This document shows positions 8,430 through 15,697 of a stretch of 37,193 bases of DNA, piece by piece. The notes under the pieces are model-generated. The model saw only the letters and a program-made list of their open reading frames with translations, was not told the DNA's origin and did not search any database. Source of the stretch: Candidatus Stercoripulliclostridium merdipullorum (GTDB lineage Bacteria > Bacillota > Clostridia > Christensenellales > DTU072). Numbering within the stretch: position 1 is the stretch's first letter; every line of letters starts with the position of its first letter. The translations under genes were made by a program, and so were the position numbers. The DNA lies in contig DVOH01000016.1 in NCBI GenBank assembly GCA_018713745.1, positions 79,604-116,796 of the forward strand. Reading direction: 5' to 3'.

Positions 8430-9965
8430 ATGCTGCGATTGATTCCCGACATACAACAGTTTACCCCGGCGGACGGCAAGTGCGATTTAAGCCGACTGAC
8501 GCTTCGAGGTTTCCCCGAAGGTTACGCCTACGGGATTGACAATGCGTCGGACGGATTGCCCGTTCGGTTTTTTCAAACGGAGATGCCTGCCGAGGGGTAT
8601 CGGATCGACCTGAAACAGGACGGGATCGACGTCTTTGCCGCAGACGGCAGGGGCGCATATTATGCCGTCGTTACTTTGCGCCAGCTGAAGCGCTTTTCGG
8701 ACGGAGCGGTCGATTGCGGCGTCATCGAAGACAGTCCCCGCTGTTCGTATCGCGGTTATATGCTCGACGTCGGCAGATATTTTTTTCCGGTCGAAGACGT
8801 CTGCAAACTGATCGATCTGATTTCCCTGTACAAAATCAATGTTTTGCATCTTCATCTGACCGAAGATCAAGGCTGGCGCATCGAGATCAAGCGTTATCCC
8901 AAGCTGACGGAGATCGGCTCCAAACGCAGGCGGACTCACATTCACCTGAAACCCCACGAAGGATTTTATACGCAGGAGAACCTTCGTTTTCTGGTCGCCT
9001 ACGCAAAAGCGCGCGCGGTCGAAATCATGCCCGAGTTCGATATGCCGGGGCATTGCACCGCCGCCGTCGCCGCTTATCCCGACCTTGCGTGTTTTCCCCG
9101 TTCCGTCGGCGTTGCCGAAACGTTCGGAGTCAAGTTCGATGTCTTATGCCTTGCGCAAGATGCCACGTTTGAGTTTGTCCGGAACGTTTTGGACGAGATG
9201 ATCGAAATTTTTCCGTATCCGATGGTTCACATCGGCGGCGACGAAGTGCCGACTCATCGTTGGGAGCTTTGCCCCGCGTGTCGGGATTTGTACGCAAAGT
9301 CGGGCGTCGGAAATTGGTTGGAGTACCAGGCGCGGTTCATGAACCGCGTGTCGGAATATTTGCGCTCGAAAGGGAAAACCGCCGTAATGTGGAATCCGCC
9401 CCGTTCGGTCAAAGGACTGGATCCCGCGATTGTCTGGCAGTTCTGGACGGCCGAGCTTCCCGCAGGCGTCGTCGAAGCAGAACTCGCCGCAGGCAGAAAA
9501 ATGATCAATTCGGACTCGAAGGGATATTATCTCGACTTTTTGTACGGGGTGACGCCCCTCAGAAAAACCTATCGGACCAAGCCATCGTTTGTCGAAGGCA
9601 AGCAAGGGGCAGACCGTGTGATCGGGATCGAAGGGGCTATGTGGACGGAGCTGGTGCCCGATTTAAGGCGGGCGGAATATCTGACGTTTCCGCGGCTTGC
9701 CGCCATCGCCGAGCGGGCATGGAGCCGCGAAGAAGATTTTGAAGGGTTTTCCGCCGCGTGGGATATGCACCAACGGTATTTGCGCGAGAAGGGCGTCAGA
9801 ACCGCGCCCAAACGGGTTTACCGCTCCTCGATTGTGCAGGCGGTCGCGCACAAGATTTGGTGGGCGCGCAGACAGTTGTATTGGGGCGGGCTTCGCAACC
9901 TGATCGACAACAAAAAAATCGAAACGGAAGCAAAAAATATGAAGCAAAAGGGAGACAAAAGATGA
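8430..9965 (+). CDS. Beta-N-acetylhexosaminidase, GH20, cytoplasmic
   Basis: GH20 enzymes release terminal beta-linked GlcNAc or GalNAc by substrate-assisted catalysis. The catalytic Asp-Glu pair is visible in HIGGDEVP at about residues 267-274, and the barrel begins with SYRGYMLDVGRYFFPVEDV and NVLHLHLTEDQGWRIEI. The N-terminal 110 residues are the small GH20b-like domain. Start 8430 has GGAG seven bases upstream and gives 511 aa; the track start at 8358 lies within the promoter. No signal peptide is seen, so it should act on imported oligosaccharides inside the cell. The C-terminal 60 residues are basic and variable. Its stop overlaps the kinase gene (ATGA), which suggests that released N-acetylhexosamine goes straight to phosphorylation. 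Confidence 0.92.
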   Translation: MLRLIPDIQQFTPADGKCDLSRLTLRGFPEGYAYGIDNASDGLPVRFFQTEMPAEGYRIDLKQDGIDVFAADGRGAYYAVVTLRQLKRFSDGAVDCGVIEDSPRCSYRGYMLDVGRYFFPVEDVCKLIDLISLYKINVLHLHLTEDQGWRIEIKRYPKLTEIGSKRRRTHIHLKPHEGFYTQENLRFLVAYAKARAVEIMPEFDMPGHCTAAVAAYPDLACFPRSVGVAETFGVKFDVLCLAQDATFEFVRNVLDEMIEIFPYPMVHIGGDEVPTHRWELCPACRDLYAKSGVGNWLEYQARFMNRVSEYLRSKGKTAVMWNPPRSVKGLDPAIVWQFWTAELPAGVVEAELAAGRKMINSDSKGYYLDFLYGVTPLRKTYRTKPSFVEGKQGADRVIGIEGAMWTELVPDLRRAEYLTFPRLAAIAERAWSREEDFEGFSAAWDMHQRYLREKGVRTAPKRVYRSSIVQAVAHKIWWARRQLYWGGLRNLIDNKKIETEAKNMKQKGDKR

Positions 9966-11053
9966 TCAACGGACTGGTCAAATTGTTTGACGTACCGGGT
10001 ACGGTTGTCAGCGCCGAGCATTACGGCGCAGGGCACATCAACGATACCTATCGTATCGTAACGATTGCGGAGGGCGACCGCCGTATCGATTATATTTTGC
10101 AACGGATCAATCATCATATTTTCCGCGATGTGGAAGGATTGATGAACAATATTGTCGGTGTGACCGAATATATTGTAAAAGCGTTGGAGTCGGCGGGAGA
10201 GGACTCGTCCCGTGCAATGCGCGTAATCCGCGCCAAAGATACGGGACTTCCGTATGTCCGATCGGCAGAGGGTAATTACTATCGGATGTACAACTTTATT
10301 CCCGATGCCGTCAGCATCGAGACAACGGCAACGCCCCATCAGTTTTGTTTGTCGGGTGCGGGGTTCGGTCGCTTTCAGAAACTGCTGGACGGCTACGACG
10401 CAACCAAACTGACCGAATCGATTCCCTTTTTCCACGACACGACGGTGCGGTTAAAAAATCTCGAGCGAGCCGTCGAGGATGACGTTGCGGGGCGGCGGAA
10501 AGACGTCGCGCCCGAAATCGACTTTTTCCTTTCCCGCGCGGCTTATGCCGATCGGATTGTGTCTAAGTTGAAAAGCGGCGTGATTCCGTACCGCGTAACG
10601 CACAACGATACCAAACTCAACAACGTTTTGATCGATATGATCGAAGACCGTGCCGTGACGGTGGTCGACCTCGATACCGTGATGCCGGGGAGCATTGTCT
10701 ATGACTTCGGCGACAGCATCCGTTCGGGCGCCAACCTCGGCGCGGAGGACGAAAAGGATCTCGGTAAAGTTGCTTTTTCGATCGATTTGTTTGAAGCGTT
10801 CTGCAAAGGATTTCTCGGCGAAGTCGGCAAAAAACTGGTGCCGGCAGAGATCGAAGAGATGGCGTTCGGCGCGATTCTGATGACGTATGAATGCGGAATG
10901 CGATTCCTGACCGACCATCTCAACGGCGATACCTATTTCAAAATTCACCGCGAAGGGCATAATCTCGACCGCGCCCGCACCCAGATCAAAATGGTCAAGG
11001 ATATGGAAGGGGCGTTGGATCGGATGAACGCGATCGTAAGGAAATATTGCTGA
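9962..11053 (+). CDS. nahK: N-acetylhexosamine 1-kinase-like phosphotransferase
   Basis: This 363-aa protein belongs to the APH/choline-kinase fold and resembles NahK, which phosphorylates the anomeric position of GlcNAc/GalNAc released from milk or mucin glycans. The N-terminal nucleotide region has YGAGHINDTYRI and ILQRINHHIF; the catalytic loop is THNDTKLNNVLID and the metal-binding DLDT follows in VVDLDTVMPGS. The start at 9962 overlaps the GH20 stop and follows GGAGA; the track start is inside GH20. Between a hexosaminidase and galE, the role as a salvage 1-kinase is well supported, although a homoserine-kinase-like activity cannot be excluded from motifs alone. No lacto-N-biose phosphorylase or sugar uridylyltransferase is in the window. 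Confidence 0.82.
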   Translation: MINGLVKLFDVPGTVVSAEHYGAGHINDTYRIVTIAEGDRRIDYILQRINHHIFRDVEGLMNNIVGVTEYIVKALESAGEDSSRAMRVIRAKDTGLPYVRSAEGNYYRMYNFIPDAVSIETTATPHQFCLSGAGFGRFQKLLDGYDATKLTESIPFFHDTTVRLKNLERAVEDDVAGRRKDVAPEIDFFLSRAAYADRIVSKLKSGVIPYRVTHNDTKLNNVLIDMIEDRAVTVVDLDTVMPGSIVYDFGDSIRSGANLGAEDEKDLGKVAFSIDLFEAFCKGFLGEVGKKLVPAEIEEMAFGAILMTYECGMRFLTDHLNGDTYFKIHREGHNLDRARTQIKMVKDMEGALDRMNAIVRKYC

Positions 11054-11613
11054 TGGGACTGATCATTGACCGCAAGTTCAGAGCGCTCCCTCTCGTCGAT
11101 AATTGCGACGGGGGCGTACCGTACCAGTCGACCGAAGTCGCGATCGGACGGGACGACAACGCCTTGGTCGTCCGCTTCGATTGTCGGGAAACGGCTCCCG
11201 TTTCCAAAGGGAAGCAATACAACGACCCGCTCTGGGAAGGCGATATCGTCGAACTTCTGATTACGACCGACGCATCCGATCGGTATCTCGAGATCGAGAT
11301 TAATCCCGACGGAATCGGTTATGCCGTTTTGATCGACAACCGGGACGGAGAGGGCGATATTGCCATCGAGCCGCTTGCAGTCCCTCCGTTCACCGCCGAA
11401 ACCGCTTGTTGCGACGGAGGGTGGACGACAACATTTAAAGTACCGTTCGATCGCCTTAAACAGCTTGGATGGGATCCCGAACAATGCCGTTTGAATCTGT
11501 ATCGGCAAGATTTCGACCGTCAGGGCAATCTGCATCTTTCGGCGCTCAGCCCGACCATGTCGGCAACTTTTCACAAACCGCGGGCGTTTGTTCCCGTAAT
11601 CATAAAGGAGTGA
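11053..11613 (+). CDS. Stand-alone CBM9-like / DOMON-type sugar-binding domain protein
   Basis: A 186-aa protein formed almost entirely of one beta-sandwich domain resembling carbohydrate family-9 binding domains. Typical features are the early SRDDN-like turn (IGRDDNALVVRFDC), PLWEGDIVELLI with an acidic edge, YLEIEINPDG and a final strand with LNLYRQ. The start at 11053 shares one base with the kinase stop (TGATG); the ORF track uses an upstream TTG. No signal peptide or catalytic domain is seen, so it appears cytoplasmic, which is unusual for a domain that generally helps extracellular enzymes bind glycans. Its place between kinase and galE suggests a role with the same sugars. Its function is not known to me. 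Confidence 0.7.
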   Translation: MGLIIDRKFRALPLVDNCDGGVPYQSTEVAIGRDDNALVVRFDCRETAPVSKGKQYNDPLWEGDIVELLITTDASDRYLEIEINPDGIGYAVLIDNRDGEGDIAIEPLAVPPFTAETACCDGGWTTTFKVPFDRLKQLGWDPEQCRLNLYRQDFDRQGNLHLSALSPTMSATFHKPRAFVPVIIKE

Positions 11614-11617
11614 CACC

Positions 11618-12628
11618 ATGAAAATTCTTGTGACCGGCGGAGCCGGATACATCGCTTCGCACACCAACGTTGTACTGCAAAAGGCAGGACATGACATCGT
11701 CGCCGTCGACAACTTTGTCAACAGCAACATCGACGCCGTCCGCAACGTCGAAGCTATTACGGGCAAGCCGATTGCCTTTTACGAAGGAGACGTCACCGAT
11801 CGCAACGTACTCCGTAAGATTTTTTCGGAGCACAAAATCGACGGCGTAATTCACTTTGCGGGGCTGAAAGCCGTGGGCGAAAGCTGCGCGCAACCCCTCC
11901 GCTACTACAAAAACAACCTGATTTCCACCCTCGAACTTCTGGACGTGATGAAAGAATTCGGTTGTACCAACCTGGTATTCAGCTCGTCCGCGACCGTTTA
12001 CGGCGTGCCCGAAACCTTGCCTTTGACCGAAGAATGCCCGCTTTCGACGACCAATCCGTACGGCGCGACCAAACTGATGATCGAAAATATGCTCCGTGAC
12101 ATTTATGCCGCCGATCACAGCTGGCACATTGCGTTGCTGCGCTACTTTAACCCTGTCGGCGCCCACGAAAGCGGTCTGATCGGGGAGGACCCCAAAGGCA
12201 TCCCCAACAACCTGATGCCTTACGTTGCCAAGGTGGCAGGGGGCGAATTGCCTTACGTCAACGTGTTCGGCGACGATTACGACACGCCCGACGGAACGGG
12301 GGTTCGGGACTATATCCACGTCATGGATCTTGCCGAAGGGCACCTTGCCGCCCTCGAAAATATCGAGAAATTCGGTTGTGATGCCGTCAACTTGGGTACG
12401 GGCGTCGGCTACAGCGTCCTCGATATGGTCAAAGCGTTCGGAAAAGCCTGCGGACACGAAGTCGCATACAAAATCGCGCCGCGTCGCCCCGGGGACATTG
12501 CCGCATGCTACGCAAGCCCCAAAAAAGCCAAAGAGATGCTGGGCTGGGAAGCCAAAAAGAACCTCGAGGATATGTGCCGCGACCTGTGGCACTTCCAGAC
12601 CTGCCTGCTTGCCCGAACGGGGAAATAG
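11618..12628 (+). CDS. galE: UDP-glucose 4-epimerase
   Basis: GalE interconverts UDP-glucose and UDP-galactose, and often the N-acetylated forms, using tightly bound NAD. The 336-aa product opens with the Rossmann motif GGAGYIASH, has the catalytic serine region SSSATVYG and the YxxxK pair in PYGATKLMIENML, then the GalE-specific LRYFNPVGAHESG and DYIHVMDLAEGH. AAGGAG lies across the end of the previous gene, four bases apart, so it is in the operon. In this context it probably links galactose or GalNAc released from glycans with UDP-sugar pools. Everything needed for activity appears intact. Confidence 0.95.
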   Translation: MKILVTGGAGYIASHTNVVLQKAGHDIVAVDNFVNSNIDAVRNVEAITGKPIAFYEGDVTDRNVLRKIFSEHKIDGVIHFAGLKAVGESCAQPLRYYKNNLISTLELLDVMKEFGCTNLVFSSSATVYGVPETLPLTEECPLSTTNPYGATKLMIENMLRDIYAADHSWHIALLRYFNPVGAHESGLIGEDPKGIPNNLMPYVAKVAGGELPYVNVFGDDYDTPDGTGVRDYIHVMDLAEGHLAALENIEKFGCDAVNLGTGVGYSVLDMVKAFGKACGHEVAYKIAPRRPGDIAACYASPKKAKEMLGWEAKKNLEDMCRDLWHFQTCLLARTGK

Positions 12629-12631
12629 AAC

Positions 12632-12892
12632 ATGAATTATCTATATAAGACACGCGGAACCTGCTCTGCCGAAATCCGCTTTGCAATCGCCGAGGACGAC
12701 ACGCTCGAAGGGGTAGAATTCCGTGGCGGATGCGACGGCAATCTGCAAGCGATCGCGGAACTGGTAAAAGGTCAAAAAGCCGAAACGATTATATCGAAAC
12801 TGAAAGGAATCGACTGTTGCGGCAGAGGGACAAGCTGCCCCGACCAATTGGCAAAGGCATTGGAAGCCTACCTGAATCGGAAAACCGATTAA
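12632..12892 (+). CDS. TSCPD domain protein (TIGR03905-like)
   Basis: A small 86-aa protein beginning NYLYKTRGTCSAEIRF, with GGCDGNLQAI in the middle and GIDCCGRGTSCPDQLAKAL near the end. This matches the TSCPD domain, first noted at the C terminus of B12-dependent ribonucleotide reductases and also found as single-domain proteins in Clostridia. The conserved cysteines suggest metal or redox binding, but the role of the free-standing form is unknown. It follows galE by three bases and is probably co-transcribed, although the link to sugar metabolism may be accidental. Start is supported only by closeness to galE; no strong ribosome site is evident. Confidence 0.8.
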   Translation: MNYLYKTRGTCSAEIRFAIAEDDTLEGVEFRGGCDGNLQAIAELVKGQKAETIISKLKGIDCCGRGTSCPDQLAKALEAYLNRKTD

Positions 12893-12898
12893 AAACCG

Positions 12899-12927
12899 TT
12901 GACAAATTGCGGGATTGCGTATACAAT
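12899..12927 (+). promoter_or_regulatory. Strong promoter upstream of tRNA-Ala
   Basis: TTGACA (6/6) and TACAAT (5/6) are spaced 17 bases apart. Transcription would begin near 12934, about 270 bases before the intact tRNA, reading through a truncated tRNA copy. No closer promoter for the tRNA is obvious. Confidence 0.7.
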
Positions 12928-12942
12928 AAGTTACGCAATCCC
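12911..12942. promoter_or_regulatory. 11-bp perfect inverted repeat around the -10 box
   Basis: GGGATTGCGTA and TACGCAATCCC form a perfect inverted repeat whose ten-base centre, TACAATAAGT, is the -10 element and its flank. This could be an operator or a cruciform-prone site. There is no U-run, so it is not a terminator. Confidence 0.6.
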
Positions 12943-12984
12943 GATCGGGTCACCGAAAGAACGCATTTCCACGACACGATCGAT

Positions 12985-13070
12985 GCGGAAGAGCCGCACG
13001 ACCAACGCGGTTCAAGATAACAACTTAATATTCAATATCCATAGCAATTATGGGGCTATAGCTCAGTTGG
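12985..13070 (+). repeat. tRNA-flank direct repeat, copy A (ends in truncated tRNA)
   Basis: This 86-base segment recurs at 13140-13225 with three differences that I can count. It covers a GCGGAAGAGCC start, a TAACAACTTAATATTC stretch and the first 19 bases of tRNA-Ala. The two copies are 155 bases apart. The 69 bases between copies (13071-13139) hold two small hairpins (GTCC-GGT-GGAC and GCGGG-AG-CCCGC) and no gene. Confidence 0.9.
13052..13070 (+). pseudogene. Truncated tRNA-Ala copy (5' 19 bases)
   Basis: GGGGCTATAGCTCAGTTGG is identical to the first 19 bases of the intact tRNA-Ala, then the sequence diverges inside the D-loop. It cannot fold into a tRNA. It is the end of repeat copy A. 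Confidence 0.85.
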
Positions 13071-13139
13071 GGCGAAGCGTAAAGCAAAGCGTCCGGTGGA
13101 CGGTTTGTAGCGGGAGCCCGCGAGAGCTGTGCTCGTAGC

Positions 13140-13206
13140 GCGGAAGAGCCGCTCTACCAACGCGGTTCAAGATAACAACTTAATATTCAATATCCATAGC
13201 AACTAT

Positions 13207-13225
<19 letters not shown>
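13140..13225 (+). repeat. tRNA-flank direct repeat, copy B (continues into intact tRNA)
   Basis: This is the second copy of the 86-base repeat; it runs without a break into the functional tRNA-Ala gene. GCTCTACCAAC at 13151-13161 is also the exact reverse complement of the tRNA D-arm at 13221-13231. Copy A carries substitutions at that spot. Confidence 0.9.
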
Positions 13226-13275
<50 letters not shown>

Positions 13276-13282
<7 letters not shown>

Positions 13283-13449
13283 AACGAAGTATAAGGGCGC
13301 ATCTTGCGCCCTTTCTTCGTGTCTCGGGCTCGGTTACATACGTCAATGTATGCGCCCGTCGCCCTCGCACTCGAAAGAACGCAACCTGCAACCCTTCTAC
13401 TTCGTTTGGAAGCACCGTTTGTTTACGATAGAGAAAAAAGCGAACCCGA
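13276..13449 (+). repeat. 174-bp direct repeat, copy 1 (starts in tRNA 3' end)
   Basis: Beginning with the last seven bases of the tRNA (TCCACCA), 174 bases recur at 14695-14868 with two substitutions and no gaps by eye. It contains the tRNA terminator hairpin and the left arm of a second hairpin. With copy 2 it encloses the acetyltransferase segment. Confidence 0.92.
13293..13316 (+). terminator. Terminator of tRNA-Ala
   Basis: AAGGGCGCA / TGCGCCCTT forms a perfect 9-bp stem with a three-base loop, followed by TTCTTCG. Outer bases CGAAG / CTTCG may extend the stem. The T-run is short. Confidence 0.7.
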
Positions 13450-13463
13450 AGCGGGTTCGCTTT
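13437..13463. terminator. 12-bp hairpin terminator in the tRNA repeat
   Basis: AAAGCGAACCCG / CGGGTTCGCTTT is a perfect 12-bp stem with an AAG loop, with A and T tails on opposite sides, so it could stop transcription from either strand. Confidence 0.75.
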
Positions 13464-13485
13464 CTGTTTGTGCTGATTTCTCATG

Positions 13486-13650
13486 GGGGAGTCGAACGGG
13501 CGGAAAAGGAAATGACACAGTGCGTCATTTCCCCGCCCAGGCGTGATAGCGCAGCCAACGGAAAGTAAAACGGGATGAAGATCCCAAGGCGTAGTTGTGC
13601 GAGGTAGGAAAGCGGCTCAGCAAGCGGCGCGACTCCCCTTAGCTCCACCA
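13486..13650 (+). repeat. tRNA-bounded non-coding module
   Basis: The left edge has GGGGAGTCGAAC, the exact reverse complement of the tRNA T-arm GTTCGACTCCCC. The right edge (13631-13650) is a direct copy of the tRNA 3' end, GACTCCCCTTAGCTCCACCA. Inside is a large hairpin at 13498-13538 (GGGCGG..GGAAATGAC / GTCATTTCC..CCGCCC). Short ORFs across it have no recognisable product. I read it as a tRNA-derived or tRNA-targeted insertion module. Confidence 0.6.
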
Positions 13651-13652
13651 GT

Positions 13653-13706
13653 AAAAACCTAAAACGAACCACTATCGTGTGAAAGTAGTTTTAGGTTTTT
13701 TCTTTT
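13653..13706 (+). terminator. Hairpin after the tRNA 3'-end fragment
   Basis: AAAAACCTAAAAC and GTTTTAGGTTTTT are perfect 13-base complements separated by 22 bases and followed by a T-rich tail. It resembles a terminator placed after a tRNA that is no longer there. Confidence 0.7.
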
Positions 13707-13816
13707 CGCGTTTCACCGTTTTATTTTCTAAGTGTCAAGAAAACGCTGCCAAGTACAAATAAGGACCTCATACAAAATGGCGTTAAACTCATCAAAGTCT
13801 GCCTCACGGGAGATAA

Positions 13817-13959
13817 GGGCGGATCGCCAAGCGGTTCAGCGGCGATCGCCCGTTGCCGTGCGCTTTTGAGTTTCGTTTTTTATTGAGTTGCTTTGTTTGT
13901 GGCGGGTGCTTGAACGGCGAGGCGTAGCCGAGCCGCTCGTTTATTCAAGCACCCACCAC
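13817..13959. other. Structured non-coding DNA with two large hairpins
   Basis: The 347 bases from 13707 to 14053 hold no gene that I can support. At 13817-13852 GGGCGGATCGCC faces GGCGATCGCCC. At 13899-13959 GTGGCGGGTGCTTGAA faces TTCAAGCACCCACCAC (15 of 16 paired) around a 29-base loop that is itself partly paired (CGGC..GCCG). There is no T-run. It might be a recombination site or an insertion-sequence end, but no recombinase gene is in the window. Confidence 0.5.
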
Positions 13960-14053
13960 AGTGCCAAAATATCTTAAGTTGCATTTATATTAGTGAATAT
14001 GGTAAAATAATGTAAGAACAATAATTTCATAGAGAATAATGAGGCGTTAATTC

Positions 14054-14653
14054 ATGAGTAATAAACCTTTCGTACCACAAAACTGCTTTTTCAAAGGAAG
14101 TTACAATCCCGAATATGAAAGACTAATACAAACGGTAAAAATCAAATGTCATAAATATAACCAGCTTTGTCCAAGCGATGTTGTAGGACATAGTGAAATC
14201 CTTCAGAATTTAATAGGAAAACTCGGAAAAAATGCCACATTTGTACCGCCATTTTGGTGTGATTACGGTTATAACATTGAAGTTGGGGATTTTTTCTACG
14301 CCAATCATAATTGTATTATTCAGGATGGATCGAAAGTGATATTTGGAGATTATGTTTTTGTCGGTCCGAATTGCACTTTTACAACGGCAGAACACGCGAT
14401 TGATCCCGAAATGCGTAAAAATGGAATTGAAATATCTAAACCTATTACTATTGGAAACAATGTGTGGATTGGTGCCGGATCTGTTATTTTAGCAGGTGTT
14501 ACAATCGGGGACAACTCTGTTATTGGGGCAGGAAGTGTAGTAAACAAAGATATTCCGTCTAATGTTGTAGCTGTTGGGGTGCCCTGTAAAATTTTGAGAG
14601 AAATTACAGAAGATGATAAGCATAGATATCCCGTGTATAATGGAACTTATTAA
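14054..14653 (+). CDS. Maltose/galactoside-type O-acetyltransferase (hexapeptide repeat), likely acquired
   Basis: The 199-aa protein fits the LacA/Maa family, which moves acetyl groups from acetyl-CoA to the O6 of sugars in a trimeric left-handed beta-helix. An N-terminal MAC-like segment (ERLIQTVKIKCHKYNQL) is followed by PPFWCDYGYNIEVGDFFYANHN and hexapeptide coils; the catalytic histidine is in TTAEHAID, and ITIGNNVWIGAGSVILAGVTIGDNSVIGAGSVV shows the typical repeats. Base composition is clearly more AT-rich than all neighbours. It lies alone between 174-bp direct repeats that carry tRNA 3' ends, so horizontal arrival as a small cassette is likely. GAGG lies about ten bases before ATG. 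Substrate cannot be told from sequence. Confidence 0.88.
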   Translation: MSNKPFVPQNCFFKGSYNPEYERLIQTVKIKCHKYNQLCPSDVVGHSEILQNLIGKLGKNATFVPPFWCDYGYNIEVGDFFYANHNCIIQDGSKVIFGDYVFVGPNCTFTTAEHAIDPEMRKNGIEISKPITIGNNVWIGAGSVILAGVTIGDNSVIGAGSVVNKDIPSNVVAVGVPCKILREITEDDKHRYPVYNGTY

Positions 14654-14694
14654 AGTTAATTTACTTCATAAAATTCGTTTTAGGTTACTATTTG

Positions 14695-14868
14695 TCCACC
14701 AAACGAAGTATAAGGGCGCATCTTGCGCCCTTTCTTCGTGTCTCGGGCTCGGTTACATACGTCAATGTATGCGCCCGTCGCCCTCGCACTCGAAAGAACG
14801 CAACCTGCAACCCTTCTCCTTCGTTTGGAAGCACCGTTTATTTACGATAGAGAAAAAAGCGAACCCGA
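14695..14868 (+). repeat. 174-bp direct repeat, copy 2
   Basis: This copy starts with TCCACCA, the tRNA 3' terminus, without the rest of a tRNA, and matches 13276-13449 except for two substitutions. It forms the right border of the acetyltransferase cassette. Confidence 0.92.
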
Positions 14869-14888
14869 TATAGGTTCGCTTTTTTTGT
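14855..14888. terminator. Hairpin terminator at the end of repeat copy 2
   Basis: AAAAGCGAACC / GGTTCGCTTTT pair across a short loop and are followed by further T. It corresponds to the hairpin in copy 1, with a changed loop, and may also serve the converging gene at 14972-15550. Confidence 0.75.
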
Positions 14889-14971
14889 GTGATTTTTGAT
14901 CGGGAAACGGTTTTTCGGTCGTACGGCAAGGCGCAAGAGCGCGGCGAGCGATTCTCGATATCAATATGGGT

Positions 14972-15550
14972 TCAGAACATAGTCGCCGCCGTGGCGATTT
15001 GGTCGATATGATCGATGATGTATTGCTGCGCCGGTTTGCTGTATAGGATTGCGCGATAGGCATAGCCTTGATAGTTCCGGCGTATTTCGGAGAGGATGCC
15101 GACCGCGATCCCGCGTTGGGTAGGGCGTTTTATCATTTTGCCGCTTTCGTCGATGGCTTCTTCCAGCAATCCTTCGGATAAAAGATAGCGATAAATTTGT
15201 TTGTACGAAATCGTTTTGACCGTGGTTCGGTCGATGGCGGTATTGATCATACGAGCAAATTCGCTGAGCGAGAGTGCCGCTTCCGAACAGACAAAATTCT
15301 CTTTGACTTCGGGAGGAAATGAAAACGGTTGTTTTTTGCCTCGTTTGACTTTGACGGGGACTCCGCTTTCTTCCACTTGCTTCAGCACCTCTCCGACATA
15401 AAACAAGCACCGCGACAGGCGAACGTCGTTGATCGGATTGTCCTCTGCAATCGGGGTATCGTCAAGAGGGTTAATTCCGTTTGCAAGTTGTAAAATCCAG
15501 TTTTTAGCACATGTTAACCGTTCTTGTTCGGACAAAATCGCTACCCCCAC
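14972..15550 (-). CDS. Conserved-looking protein of unknown function with possible C-terminal winged helix
   Basis: I cannot name this 192-aa protein with certainty. The N-terminal part includes NWILQLANGINPLDDTPI and NDVRLSRCLFYVGEVLKQV, an ordered pattern that I associate with small Clostridia proteins of unknown role. The C-terminal half, with LSLSEFARMIN, SYKQIYRYLLSEGLLEE and RPTQRGIAVGI, resembles the winged-helix part of phage antirepressor-like proteins; this is a weak analogy. The track start is GTG at 15550; a TTG at 15535 just after a GGGGG is also possible. It has its own strong promoter and is not obviously tied to its neighbours. No signal peptide or membrane segment is seen. 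Confidence 0.6.
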   Translation of the reverse strand: MGVAILSEQERLTCAKNWILQLANGINPLDDTPIAEDNPINDVRLSRCLFYVGEVLKQVEESGVPVKVKRGKKQPFSFPPEVKENFVCSEAALSLSEFARMINTAIDRTTVKTISYKQIYRYLLSEGLLEEAIDESGKMIKRPTQRGIAVGILSEIRRNYQGYAYRAILYSKPAQQYIIDHIDQIATAATMF

Positions 15551-15593
15551 ATAATAAATTTTTCAGAAACAGAAGCGTCTTTTTCTTGGTTAC

Positions 15594-15622
15594 AGTATAT
15601 TGCATCGCAACGGATAAGTCAA
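15594..15622 (-). promoter_or_regulatory. Promoter of the unknown-function gene
   Basis: On the minus strand TTGACT and TATACT (each 5/6) are 17 bases apart. The transcript would start about 37 bases before the GTG at 15550. Confidence 0.65.
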
Positions 15623-15697
15623 CAATCAATCGGGAAAAAAGGCGTTGTCCGTTATTTGAGCTTGGGGCAGAAAAGCGGGAAAACGCGCCGAAAGCGG

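Noticed and set aside
12911-12942. Invertible promoter switch
   Set aside because: The repeat encloses only ten bases, too short for a site-specific inversion of a promoter; no invertase is near.
13899-13959. Integron attC site
   Set aside because: The hairpin lacks the GTTRRRY core sites, and no integrase gene is in the window.
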